From: Cherax quadricarinatus
Taxonomy: Eukaryota; Arthropoda; Malacostraca; Decapoda; Parastacidae
Length of the DNA: 64,000 bases
Direction of reading: 5' to 3'
NCBI RefSeq assembly: GCF_038502225.1
Contig: NC_091293.1
Span: forward strand, 10,424,410-10,488,409
The translations under genes and the position numbers were made by a program. Each line of letters opens with the position of its first letter. Within the stretch, counting starts at the first letter, position 1. Shown in pieces: positions 32,641 to 44,580 of this stretch. The notes beneath the pieces are model-generated. The model made no database searches. It had not been told where the DNA came from and saw only the letters and a program-made list of their open reading frames with translations.

Positions 32641-32827
32641 CTAGTTATACTCTTGATCTTGTTAACAACCTATATCAGACCCTAGTGCAATTGCAAGTAC
32701 AATTTTAATTTGTATTTTTATATTATAAGTTTATACCTAGTTGTACTTTAGCTCATTCTAGCTCAATACATAGACAACACCTAAACTAACTATACCTAGT
32801 TATACTTTAGCTCATTCTAGCTCAATA
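32641..32827 (+). repeat. Tandem 5' units of a LINE, left part
   Basis: The words TATACCTAGTTGTACTTTAGCTCATTCTAGCTCAATACATAGACAAC recur (in parts) at 32,733, 32,793 and 35,096. They form tandem units just upstream of the plus-strand LINE at 35.3 kb. The unit is split by the DNA element at 32,828. Confidence 0.65.
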
Positions 32828-33271
32828 CAGTAGGGCCCCACTTATACGGCGGGCTAGGTTCCAGGCTGTCGCCGGAAAGCAGACATCCCCGGAAGGCAGA
32901 ACGCCATTTTTTTTCCATTTATAAATGCATATAAATGCCAGACAACAGGTTTACACTAAATTATATAAGTTAGTAATAGAACTAGGCATTAAAAACACAC
33001 AAAGTAAAATACATTTACAGTAAATTCATTACTTATCTTAAAGTATTTGTAATCTTAATGTAGGGACAGAGGTGAGCAGTACTTATTTGTAGGAAGTCAG
33101 GTCCAGGTACCCAGGTGTAGGTAGCACTGGCTCCCAGTCTCATACTTAATATACGATATTTAAAACATCCCAGAGAGGTAAAATACATATACAGTACACT
33201 CATTATTTACCTTAAAATATGTGTAGTCTTAATATAGGAAGAGAGGTGAGTAGTATTTATTTGTAGAAAGT

Positions 33272-33331
33272 CAGTGTAGGTAGCCGGTAGGTGTAGCCCG
33301 CCTGGGCTACACCTACCGGCTACCTACACTG
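33272..33331. repeat. Short palindrome, 28-bp arms
   Basis: Arms 33,272-33,299 and 33,304-33,331 (GTAGGTAGCCGGTAGGTG-type) are exact reverse complements with a 4-bp spacer. Confidence 0.9.
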
Positions 33332-34194
33332 TGGCCCAGAGCCATATTATTAACATCGATATGTCTTGTTCACTGAATTTAATCATTTCTAACAACTACC
33401 TTTAGATGCCATCATAAACGAAGGTAGAAGTAATGAATAATTCATGCCGAAAATTGTAAACAAAAGTGGAGTGGGGGAGTGGCTGGGCCAAACGCAGATT
33501 CATAAACGTTTTCTCTGATGGCTGAGCAGAGAAAACGTAATGTTGTCCCTCCACCCAGCTACCACACAGCTCCACAAGTATTATTATCAGAGCACACATA
33601 AAATATGCAATAAATGCCAGACAACAAATTTACACTAACTTATATTAAGTTAGCAATATAAATAGGCATTAAAAACACAATAAAAGGTATGATACACACA
33701 GAGTACACTTATTACTTACCTTAAAATATTAATATTAATATGTGAGAGATGAGTGGCAGGGTGTTTATTGAATAAAATCATAATGGCACACCATCATCCT
33801 CTAACTTGGCACTTAAAGCAAGAGGCTTACGACTTCTCTTTTTATTACAGCTAACCTTAGACGCCATCGTCAATGAGCGCCAACTGGTTAACGAAAGAGT
33901 AAACGAGAGACAGAACGAGATACAGAATTGAGACAATGTAAGAACACAAACTGAACAGGTAGTGGACGATCACTTGGTCAGGCGAAATAAATGCGTATTA
34001 ATATGTGTCTACTTTTAGTTCATTCACGTCCATTTGTAAGAGTTTGTAAAACATTTACCTCAATATTTTTTTATTATATTTTTTTATTATAATAATAATT
34101 ACCTCACAATACAAATGCTCTTACATTGTGTACAAGTTGTACAAGTTAGTTCAGAATAAACAAACAGCAACACACCATTTTTAGAGTGAATGAA

Positions 34195-34393
<199 letters not shown>

Positions 34394-34995
34394 GCACTAA
34401 ACCCACAAGGGTTTAGAATATTTTTCTACAGTTACCCCCCAGTGTTTGACTAGAGAAAAGGTAATTCTTCCGACACTACCTACACAGCTGCTTTGTAAAC
34501 AAATCTCATATTTACATCAATTTTTATTCTGTGAGTGTATGTAACATGTTTATCTGCTTTGTAATGGGTTTCATATATAATTTTGAGGAAAATATCATAG
34601 ATGGATTAATGAAAATGCCTTTATTGATGTAAAATAAAACAGTGTGCCCAAGAGTGATTATTATCACGTAGTATTGGCGTCATGAGCAGAGAGAGTCTTA
34701 GCGATTTTAATGTGTACCTACACACCAGCACAGTGTGTAAGTATATTTAGGTACAGGTACACATAAGTATAATTATCAGAGTACATATAAAATATGCAGT
34801 AACTTTAAAACACTTGAAATTTTGGAAAATTTCCTGACAATAGATGTGATCACGGAAAATGTAAACAAGCCGGGTGAGGGGCACGGTATTTGAAACCGCT
34901 TGCCTTGCCGTATAGCAAATTTTGGACATAATTTGACATCGCTGTATTAGCAGAACGCTGTAAGGCGAAACGCCGTAAAGCGGGGCCTTACTGTA

Positions 34996-35292
34996 CATAG
35001 ACAACACTAAATTCATTATATTAGACCTTAGTGCAATTACAAGAGTGAGTCTGGTGCCACTTGTAATTTGTTTTTGTTTTTTATAGTATTAGTTTATACC
35101 TAGTTGTACTTTAGCTCATTCTAGCACAACACATTGACAATATCAATTTCATTATGTTTATTAGTGGCTATACTCTATATGACCAAAGTGCTTTAGCGGT
35201 ATACTTATCCAAACCTCCCACCACTACAGAAATCAGTATTAGAACTCACCACATAATACAGGATATAAACAACCACTATTTAAACCTAAAAG
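34996..35292 (+). mobile_element. LINE 5' region, right part
   Basis: This continues the tandem unit interrupted at 32,828 (CATAGACAACAC...) and contains a second copy of TATACCTAGTTGTACTTTAGC at 35,096. It leads to the ATG of the LINE ORF at 35,293. Confidence 0.6.
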
Positions 35293-36780
35293 ATGAATGA
35301 TCACATTGACCTTGATCTAAACCTCCATAATCTAACACACAATCCAAACTTATTGGAAAGTAAATGCCTTTATTACACAGCATCACAAGCCAGCATTATC
35401 CTGAACACTGCTCAAAGTCTATCAGTTCTTAACTACAACATCAGGTCCTTAAGCAAACACTATGATGACCTCCTGGCACTCCTTGAGTCACTAAAGACAC
35501 CCTTCTCCTGCATTATTCTTACTGAGACCTGGCTTAAGCAGGACACAATAGATATCTACCCACTACCAGGATACACAGCAATCCACAACTGCAGACCATA
35601 CCAAGTTGGGGGTGGTACTGCAATCTATTACTCTAAACAACTATCTTGTATTAGCACTAATTGCTTTAGTCATGAATATGAGGAATACATTTTTGCTCAT
35701 TTTACTGTAAAAAACCTCAAGACACCTATAACAATCGGTGCCATATACCAGATACCCCACACAAACATCCCAAATTTCAGTGAGAATCTAAAGTCACTAA
35801 TACAAACAGACAAGTGAACATGCACCACCTTCTCTTAGCTGGAGACTTCAATATCAACCTTGGCCTACCAGATGATCAGACTGTAACTGATTTCATCAAC
35901 AATATGAACAACACACTTCTCATACCAACAATAACTAAACCAACCAGGCTGACTGAGACAAGTACAACCATAATAGACCACATATGGACCAATATACTAG
36001 CCCCCTTTAAATCAGGGATAATCACAGACAGCACTACTGACCACTACCCAACCTTCCTCTTAACAAACATTAGTAAGCCACCACTCGAATACAACAAAGT
36101 TTCATTTAGACTCCATGATGAGGCCACAATAAGGAATTTCACAGCAGACCTAGAGACTGTTGACTGGCCTACAGAATTCTCCAATACCAATGGTATTGAC
36201 GGTTGGACAGACATTTTTCTTAACAAAATACTTAGACTATACAACAAACATTGTCCTATAAAAACAAAACAGATCATGAATAAACGGCTTAGTTGCCCAT
36301 GGCTAACCAGCATCATTCTGAAATCCATTGATAAGAAACACCAATATGAAAAGCAATATAGACAGGGCTTAATACACAAAGATATTCTTAAACAATATTC
36401 AACATTTCTCACCAAAGTAATAAAGAAAGCCAAACAACTGTGCTACTTCAGCAGATTCACTGACACAAGAGGAGATATAAAAAAGACCTGGAAAACACTT
36501 TCCCAGATTCTGGGCACCCACAAACTGAAAAAAACAAGAATATTGTTCTAACTAAACCTCATGAAACACCACTGCATCCCACTGATACAGCTAACAAGAT
36601 AAACGACTTCTCAAACATAAGATCTAATCTCGCCAGTAAAATCCCATGTACCAATGCCCGTGCCGGGGACTGCCTAGATGGGAATTTCCCAAATTCCTTC
36701 TATCTTTTACCAGCTGAGCCCACGGAAGTCACCGCGATCATAAAGTCACTTAAAAATAGCTCAGGGAATCTGTCTCACGT
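35293..36780 (+). pseudogene. LINE endonuclease part
   Basis: The EN reads SVLNYNIRSLSKHYDDL, IILTETWL, GGGTAIYYSK and GAIYQIPHTN up to 35,817, then after a one-base shift MHHLLLAGDFNINLG, TIIDHIWTN and STTDHYPTF, then a basic linker (IKKTWKTLSQILGTHK) to a stop near 36,551. From there to 36,780 the linker continues in another frame (PCTNARAGD, SFYLLPAEPTEV). The catalytic GDFN and DH motifs are present. The single shift at about 35,815 and another at about 36,545 disable it. Confidence 0.82.
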
Positions 36781-38245
36781 CCCACCATTATTGTACAAGC
36801 GAGCAGCCCATGTCCTTTTGCATGCTATTACATTACTTTTTAACAAGTCACTAGAAACTAGCACTTTCCCGACACTACTCAAGACAGCAAGGGTTACACC
36901 AATACATAAAGGTGGTGACCCTACAGACGTAAACAACTATAGGCCAATATCAAACTTACCATTGCTATCCAAAATCTTTGAGAAACTCGTGCACAGGAGA
37001 CTATATTCATTTATAACGTCACAAAACATACTCAACCCCTGCCAGTTTGGATTCAGGAATAATAAAAGCACTAATGATGCAATTATAAAAATGCTAGACC
37101 TGCTTTACACAGCATTAGAAAATAAGGAATATCCGCTAGGAATTTTTATTGACCTAAGAAAAGCTTTTGACACAGTAGACCACGGCATCCTACTCCACAA
37201 ACTTGACCACTATGGTATAAGAGGCCATGCGCTTGCATATTTTAAATCCTACCTTTTTAATAGCTATCATTATGTCACCATTAAAGACACAGCCTCATCA
37301 ATACGGCCACTTGATACTGGAGTTCCACAGGGAAGTGTCCTTGGACCCCTGCTCTTCTTCATTTACATCATTGGTCTTCCAAACATATCCCAACACCTGA
37401 AACCCATTCTCTTTGCTAACGACACGACTTATGTCATCTCCCACCCTAATCTTGCCACCCTCAATACCATTGTTAACGAGGAGCTGCTCAAAATATCGAC
37501 TTGGATGACAGCCAATAAACTTACACTTAACACTGGCAAAACCTACTATATTATGTTTGGTAGCAGAGCAGGTGTTGCGCAACTTAACATTAAGATCGAC
37601 AACACTCTAATTGCCAGACATAATGAGGGAAAATTCCTTGGCCAATACCTCGACAACAACCTAAATTTCAGCACCCATATCCAACACATAACAAAAAAAG
37701 TATCCAAAACGGTGGGGATCCTCTCCAAGATATGATACTACGTGCCGCAAACTGCACTTCTCACACTATACCATTCACTTATATATCCATACCTCACCTA
37801 TGCTATCTGTGCTTGGGGTTCAACTGCAGCAACACACCTAAAGCCAACAATAACCCAACAAAAAGCCGCAGTAAGAATAATCACTAAATCCCATCCCTGG
37901 CAACACACCCCCCCACTCTTCATAGATCTAAACTTACTCCCTGTTCAGAACATCCACACTTACTACTGTGCAATATATATCTACAGGACCTTAAATTCCA
38001 ATATTAACCTTGACCTAAAATGCTTTCTTGATAGTTGTGACAGGATCCACAGGCATAACACCAGACACAAACATCTCTATGACATTCCCCGTGTTCGATT
38101 AAACCTTTACAAAAATTCAATGTATTTCAAAGGACCTAAAATCTGGAACACCCTACCTGAAAACTCTAGAACTGCAGACACATTCATCACTTTCAAAACT
38201 ACAGTTAGAAAGCATCTTATCTCCCTGATCCACCCCGACAACTAA
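36781..38245 (+). pseudogene. LINE reverse transcriptase with altered active site
   Basis: RT motifs in order: TARVTPIHKGGDPTDVNNYR, NPCQFGFRNNKST, GIFIDLRKAFDTVDHGIL, TGVPQGSVLGPLLFF, and the catalytic box as LFANDTTYV (FANDT at 37,412-37,426) in which the first Asp of FADDT is Asn. A TGA at 37,733-37,735 cuts the frame; the same frame goes on with QTALLTLYHSLIYPYLTYA, KPTITQQKAAVRIITK and GPKIWNTLPENSRT to a stop at 38,243. The residue change and the TGA suggest a dead copy. Style: CR1/L2-like. Confidence 0.87.
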
Positions 38246-38645
38246 CTACATGATAACCACCTGGTGGTTCTCAGTTACACTCACTCACTGACTATAAACC
38301 CAGAAATACTGATCTTAATCTTAAAATAATAAATCCTAACTAGTCATAAGTTTGCCTATGATACTCCAATATAGACACTTTGTATTGTGCCAAAACAAAA
38401 GCATTCACATTGCTAAACTCAAAATTATGATGTAGTCACTTAGCCTTATTACTATAATCTGTAAGGATTTAATGTTAAGAATTAATCTAAGTCTGCTCGA
38501 AATGCCTAGCCATGCTAGGTGTCCTAGTGGCCCCCTCTCTAATTAGTATTTTATAACATGTAAACCACACAATACCCAAAACCTGTAAACCCCACATTGT
38601 AACCCTTTTAGAGAATAAACTTGAATTGAATTGAATTGAAAATAA
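38246..38645 (+). mobile_element. LINE 3' UTR with (TTGAA)n tail
   Basis: The 3' UTR ends in AGAATAAACTTGAATTGAATTG..., four TTGAA pentamers at 38,620-38,640. AATAAA lies just before the pentamers. The whole insertion with its 5' region spans about 35.0-38.64 kb (and 32.6-32.83 kb before the DNA element). Confidence 0.8.
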
Positions 38646-38946
38646 GCCAAGTAGCAGCGCTTCAATAAAGGAGTAATGTTGCTCCGGGAATCTGAAGGAG
38701 TGAATTGTCCGCAGACATAACAAAATATGTCTGGTGAATTTATGCAGCCTCTAGACATATTAATAATCAGAAAATAAAGGAAAATATATTAGATTTAACA
38801 TATAAGTTAATGTAAGGTAAGCATTTTAATTGGTAATATACCACTTTCTCATTTACTTATGTTATACAAAAAGAGAAAAGTAACGTTTCCGTATAACTTA
38901 ACAACCTGATGTGATGGAAATGAATAAAAAAACACAATGAATCACC

Positions 38947-38951
<5 letters not shown>
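38646..38951. other. Stretch without a gene
   Basis: Short frames only; nothing further seen. Confidence 0.5.
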
Positions 38952-39029
<78 letters not shown>

Positions 39030-39112
39030 GTATGATAAAGTTCACGGTTCAGAGAGAGTGACCTAGTAGCGACCAGTGAAGAGGCGGGGCCAGGAGCTTG
39101 GACTCGACCCCT

Positions 39113-39143
<31 letters not shown>

Positions 39144-39202
39144 GGTATGATAAAGTTCACGGTTCAGAGAGAGTGACCTAGTAGCGACCAGTGATACTCG
39201 AT

Positions 39203-39234
<32 letters not shown>

Positions 39235-39235
39235 G

Positions 39236-39300
<65 letters not shown>
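38952..39300. repeat. (CA)n and (TA)n microsatellites with a duplicated 50-bp word
   Basis: (CA)n at 38,952-39,027 and 39,118-39,142, (AC)n at 39,212-39,233 and (TA)n at 39,239-39,298. Between them the words GGTATGATAAAGTTCACGG to GTAGCGACCAGTGA occur twice (39,028-39,080 and 39,143-39,195). The (TA)n touches the left end of the giant inverted repeat. Confidence 0.93.
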
Positions 39301-39301
<1 letters not shown>

Positions 39302-39309
39302 TAGTCGAT

Positions 39310-39500
39310 AATTTCCACTGAGCGCACCCTTCCGGAAAAGGCCTTCTACAGAGGCATCCCTTCCGGTTTAGGCCTTCCACTGGGCGGTGTATCCGGTTTA
39401 GGCCTTCCACTGAGCGCACCCTTCCGGTCTAGGACCAGCAGCTGGAGGGTCACCTTTTCACACCTAGGTGTTACTTCCGGTTTGACCTTGACCTCGCCCT
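39310..39500. repeat. Outer block of the left arm: 30-35-bp units
   Basis: The words CCTTCCGG, GGTTTAGGCCTTCCACTG and AGCGCACCC recur three or four times. Mirrored at 52,880-53,070, where three near-identical units are present. Confidence 0.85.
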
Positions 39501-39534
39501 CGAGACTACCTCACCCTTGACCCCCCAACCAATA

Positions 39535-39720
39535 CCCCCACCCCCACGACCCCCCGCCCCCGCGCCTCGCGACCCCGCCGTCGCGCCGCGCGCCCGCGCG
39601 CCCGCCCCGCGCGCCCGCCCGCGCGCCCGCCCGCGCGCCCCGCCGCGCCCGCGCGCCCGCGCCCCGCACGCCTTCTGCTGCGCCTTCTGCAGCGTCGTCC
39701 GGATCGCCCCCGCGCCTCGA
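39535..39720. other. GC-rich segment, left arm
   Basis: About 140 bases made almost only of G and C (CGCGCCCGCC-type), in strong contrast with the AT-rich arm. The mirrored segment (52,680-52,830) differs by several substitutions and indels. It reads Ala/Pro/Arg-rich in frame, which is not evidence of a gene. Confidence 0.85.
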
Positions 39721-39721
39721 A

Positions 39722-40625
39722 TTTTTTTTCTTATGATCTCCTTGGATCCAGGTTTTTGGATTCCCCCCCTATGGGGTTTTCGAATTTCATTTTCTCTCTC
39801 CATCTCCTCGGATCAAATTTTTGAGATTCCCCCTCTCACTTTCACCCCCATCCTCAAAATTTCCCGAAATCAAAGTCTCCATCTCCTCGGATCAAGTTTT
39901 TGGATTTCCCCCTATGGGGGTTTCGAAAGTCTCCATCTCCTTGGATCAAGGGTTTTGAATTTCTCCAATTCCTTGGATCAAATTTTTGAGGTTCCCCCTC
40001 TCACTTTCACCCCCACCCCAAAATTTCTCGATATTACCAAGTTTTTGGATTCCACCCTATGGGGGTTTCGAAAGTCTCCATCTCCTCGGATCAAGTTTTT
40101 CGAAATTCTCCAATTCCTCGGATCAAGTTTTTGGGTACCCCTCCTTTCACCCCCCATCCCCAAATTTTCTCGATAATACAAGTTTTGGATACTCCCCCCT
40201 ATGGGGTTCTCAATATCAAAGTCTCCACTTCCTCGGATCCCCCTCCCACTTTCACCCCCCCAACCCCAAAAAATTTCTCGACAATACATGACTCCATCTC
40301 CTCGGATCAAGTTTTTTTCCCCCCTATGGGGTTTTCGAAATTCTCCATCTCCTTGGATCAAGTTTTTCGAAATTCTCCATGGGGTTTTCGAAATTCTCCA
40401 TCTCCTCGGATCAAGTTTTTTTGGATCCCCCCTATGGGGTTTTCGAAATTCTCCATCTCCTTGGATCAAGTTTTTCTCGAAATCAAAGTCTCCATCTCCT
40501 TGGATCAAATTTTTGGATTACCCCTCTCACTTTCACTCCCACCCCAAAATTTCTCGATAATACCAAGACTTCATCTCCTTGGATCAAGGTTTTTTGGATT
40601 CCCCCCTCTGGGGGTAAGCATTCAA
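39722..40625. repeat. Degenerate repeat family of about 60-70 bp, left arm
   Basis: Words TCCATCTCCTCGGATCAAG, TTTTTGGATTCCCCCTATGG and GGTTTTCGAAAGTC occur again and again in changing order, with AAATTTCTCGATAATACC as a second kind of spacer. One block of roughly 100 bases near 40,300-40,430 has no counterpart in the right arm. Confidence 0.88.
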
Positions 40626-41050
40626 ATGAACTCCTCCTATGGGGCATGCATACTACAGGTCTAAACATCTTCCCCTTATTATTTTAAAATGAACTAAAAG
40701 TTTCCGCTCAAATGAACTAAAAGTTTCCTCTCATTAAGTTAAATGAACTAAAAAAGCGTTTACTCGGCGGTCAGTGACGTCAGTATTCCACTCATTAAGT
40801 TAAATGAACTAAAAAGGACCACGCGCGCACAGGTTGAATCTTGTCTACCCTTTTACCCACCCTCCCAAACCCTCACACTCCAACCAACACCTCACAATTT
40901 TCACTCATAACCCCCAATTTTTCTCGTTTTAACCCTTTTAGTTCATTAAAGTTAATAAGGGGACACATGCATCAGAAAGTCACCACATCCACTTTCGTTA
41001 AATTCACTACTCACAATTTTACATATTACGAAGTTAAATACGCACTTTTA
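40626..41050. other. Left arm: AAATGAACTAAAA words and a 60-bp word repeated at 43.7 kb
   Basis: AAATGAACTAAAA is repeated at 40,686, 40,711, 40,741 and 40,802. The stretch 40,924-40,985 (GTTTTAACCCTTTTAGTTCATTAAAG, split here as two words) occurs again at 43,665-43,725. No gene. Confidence 0.7.
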
Positions 41051-41780
41051 CTTTGAACATCTTCAAAACACACTCATAAATCATTTGAATACTCACAAAA
41101 AATACCTTTATACATTTCCAAACAACACTGAATTACTCCAAAAACATCATTCGAACACCCCCAAATCACCTCTGAATACTCCCAGAACACCTTCATAAGT
41201 ACTCTTGCACATCATTTGAACACCTTCATAAGTACTCTCATAATCATTTGTACACCTTCAAAACACCTTTGAATACTCACATAAACACCCTTGAACACCT
41301 TCAAAACACCTTTGAATAACCTCAAAACACCTTCGAACACCTTCAAAACACCCTTGAACACCTTCAAAACACCCTTGAACACCTTCAAAAACAACATTTG
41401 AACACACTCAAAACACCTTTGAACACCTTTGAACATTTCCAAACATCACTGAAACACTTCCAAAAACACCATTTGAGTACTCCCAAATACACCACTGAAT
41501 ACTAAAACACCACTGAATACACTCAAAACACCACCAAAATCACCATGAAACACTTCCAAAAAACACAATTTGAGTACTCCCAATTACACCACTGAATACT
41601 ACTAAAACACCGCTGAATTCAATCAAAACACCCTTCAACACCTTCAAAACACCTTTGAACACCTTTGAACATTTCCAAAACACTATTTGAGTACTCCCAA
41701 TTACACCACTGATTACTACTAAAACACCGCTGAATTCAATCAAAACACCCTTCAACACCTTCAAATAAACTAATTTCATC
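41050..41780. repeat. Degenerate 21-bp repeat, left arm
   Basis: The unit is CTTCAAAACACCTTTGAACAC with many variants and longer sub-blocks (CATTTGAGTACTCCCAAATAC, CCACTGAATACT). A second block lies at 43,140-43,550. Mirrored at 50,722-51,450 and 48,950-49,363. Confidence 0.88.
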
Positions 41781-42262
41781 ACAACCCACTTATATCATCT
41801 TTTTTCGGTATCTCTAATTCGACTACATTACCCACATCCCTCATCAATTACCAATTTATTCACATTTTTTTCCCCTTCTTTTTACTACTAAAATTCTAAT
41901 AAAATCCTCTCCATACCCACCTCCTTGTATCCACATAAATTAATATTATACTCGCATCAACTACCCAACTATTGCGATATGTTTTCAACACCCCCTCCAT
42001 TCTTTTCCAATATATCATAACTTTTCAATTCTATAATTTCTTTTTAAAATATTCACACATTACCTTTATATTCAGTAAAATCTCTCCATATTTCTAATTA
42101 CAACCCTCCCCATACCCCTCTCCATCTCACCCGCATTTCTTCACATCAACTCACCCATCTCCCAACACACCTCTTCTGAACACACACACACACACAAAAA
42201 AATCACATTTCACATCCACAAATGCATCTCAAATCCACTAAAATCACTGTAACCAAGATATT
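41781..42262. other. Left arm: AT-rich unique stretch
   Basis: No gene. It contains TTTTTTCGGTATCTCTAATTCGAC, a word that recurs at about 43,750. Confidence 0.6.
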
Positions 42263-43139
42263 CACACACACCTTACCTAACCTAACCTTACCTAACCTAA
42301 CCTACCCTAACCTAACTTAACCTAACATAACCTAACCTAACCTTACCTAGCCTAACCTAACCTTACCTAACCTAACCTTACCTAACCTAACCTTACCTAA
42401 CCTACCCTAACCTAACTTAACCTAACATAACCTAACCTAACCTTACCTAGCCTAACCTAACCTTACCTAACCTAACCTTACCTAACCTACCCTAACCTAA
42501 CCTTACCTAACCTAACCTAACTTATCCTAACCTAACACAACCTAACCTTACCTAACATAACCTAACTTAACCTAACCGAACCTAACCTAACCTTACCTAA
42601 CTTATCCTAACCTAACCTACCCTAACCTAACCTACCCTAACCTAACCCACCCCAACCTAACCTACCCTAACCTAACCTAGCCTAACCTAACCTAACTTAA
42701 CCTAACCTAACCTAACCTAACCGAACCTGCCCTAACCTAACCTAACCTAACCTAACCTTACCGAACCTACCCTAACCTAACTTAACCTAACCTAACCTTA
42801 CCTAACCTTACCTAACCATTACCTAACCTAACCTAACATACCTTACCTAACATAATCTAACCTATCCATTACCTAACCTAACCTAACCTAACCTTACCTA
42901 ACCTAACCTAACTTATCCTAACCTAACACAACCTAACCTTACCTAACATAACCTAACTTAACCTAACCGAACCTAACCTAACCTTACCTAACTTATCCTA
43001 ACCTAACCTACCCTAACCTAACCTACCCTAACCTAACCTACCCTAACCTAACCTACCCTAACCTAACCTAGCCTAACCTAACCTAACTTAACCTAACCTA
43101 ACCTAACCTAACCGAACCTGCCCTAACCTAACCTAACCT
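42263..43139. repeat. Telomere-type (CCTAA)n block A, left arm
   Basis: Degenerate pentamers CCTAA with CCTTA, CCTAC, CCGAA, CATAA and CTTAA variants. Larger units exist: CCTACCCTAACCTAACTTAAC recurs 100 bp apart (42,301 and about 42,401), and the 120-base stretch around CTTATCCTAACCTAACACAAC recurs about 390 bp apart (about 42,520 and 42,910). Amplification by unequal exchange, not by telomerase alone, is thus likely. Confidence 0.95.
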
Positions 43140-43848
43140 ACACTGAAACACTTCCAAAAACACCATTTGAGTACTCCCAAATACACCACTGAATACTAAA
43201 ACACCACTGAATACACTCAAAACACCCTTCAACACCTTCAAAACACCTTTGAACACCTTCAAAACACCTTTGAACACATTCAAAACACTCTCATAATCAT
43301 TTGAACACACTCAAAACACCTTTGAATAACCTCAAAACACCTTCGAACACCTTCAAAACACCCTTGAACACCCTTGATCACCTTCAAAAAACAACATTTG
43401 AACACACTCAAAACACCTTTGAACACCTTTGAACATTTCCAAACAACACTGAAACACTTCCAAAAACACCATTTGAGTACTCCCAAATACACCACTGAAT
43501 ACTAAAACACCACTGAATACACTCAAAACACCACCAAAATCACCATAAACTAAGATCAACACCCACACCCCACAACACCCACAACCCTCAACACCCACAA
43601 TTTTTTCTCGTTTTATCTAATTTCATCAGAAAGTCACAACACCCACACCCCCCATTTTTTTCTCGTTTTAACCCTTTTAGTTCATTAAAGTTAATAAGGG
43701 GCCACACTACATCAGAAAAAGTCACAAAAACAACCCACTTATAACGTCTTTTCGGTATCTCTAGTTCGACAACAACACCCACATCCCACATCACCCACAT
43801 CCCACATCCCCCACACACACACACACACACAGACACACACACACACTT
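43140..43848. repeat. Left arm: second 21-bp block and (CA)n
   Basis: ACTGAAACACTTCCAAAAACACC-type repeats to about 43,550, ACACCCACAACAC words, the repeated AGTTCATTAAAGTTAATAAGG word at about 43,680, and a (CA)n at 43,813-43,845. Confidence 0.8.
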
Positions 43849-44242
43849 CCCTAACCTAGCCTAACCTAACCTAACTTATCCTAACATAACCTAACCTAAC
43901 CTAACCTAACCTAACCTAACCTAACTTATCCTAACCTAGCCTAACCTAACCTAACCTTACCTAAATTATCCTAACCTAACCTAACCTAGCCTAACCTAAC
44001 CTAACCTAACTTAACCTAACCTAACCTAACCTAACCGAACCTACCCTAACCTAACCTTACCTAACCTAACCTAGCCTAACCTAACCTAACCTAACTTAAC
44101 CTAACCCAACCTAACCTAACCTAACCTAGCCTAACCTAACTTAACCTAACCTAACCTAACCTACCCTAACCTAACCTAACCTAACCTATCTTAACCTTAC
44201 CTAACCTAACCTAGCCGAACCTATCCTAACCTAACCTAAAAT
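43849..44242. repeat. Telomere-type (CCTAA)n block B, left arm
   Basis: As block A, with CCTAGCCTAA and CTTATCCTAA variants. Confidence 0.95.
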
Positions 44243-44580
44243 ATATTGGAACACTTCCAAAATACATTAGAGTACTCCAGAATTACTTTGAACGACTCCA
44301 TTTTTGGATATTTCCAAATTAGTTTTGAAAACTTTATCGTAAAATCGAACATTATTTTCTTGTCGGTAAAACACACTCAATGGTAGAAATATTTACTCGA
44401 TTTCCGAATAGAAGCACTGTCCTCGCTCTGAGAGACTCATTGTGGGTCACCCCAACACATGGTGTAATGCGCTTCACACCCAAGGTAGAACATAACACCT
44501 GCGTCAACTCAGGACAGACAGGCGCCATGTAATGCGGGTAACATCCAAGGTAGAAAATCATCTCTTTCCAGACCAACTGT
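44243..44580. other. Left arm: unique 340-bp island between telomere-type blocks
   Basis: The stretch is not repetitive and holds an imperfect direct repeat (CATGGTGTAATGCGCTTCAC / CATGTAATGCGGGTAACATC, each followed by CCAAGGTAGAA). The minus-strand 74-codon frame and its mirror at 47,926-48,150 are identical, so conservation between arms gives no independent coding evidence. Confidence 0.7.

Noticed and set aside
39471..40664. Arg/Ala/Pro-rich and Ser/Pro-rich frames in the left arm
   Set aside because: Translation of the GC-rich block and of the 60-70-bp repeat family; the mirrored frames in the right arm are broken differently.
44352..44576. 74-codon frame identical in both palindrome arms
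   Set aside because: Identity follows from arm identity, not from selection on protein; no motif known to me.
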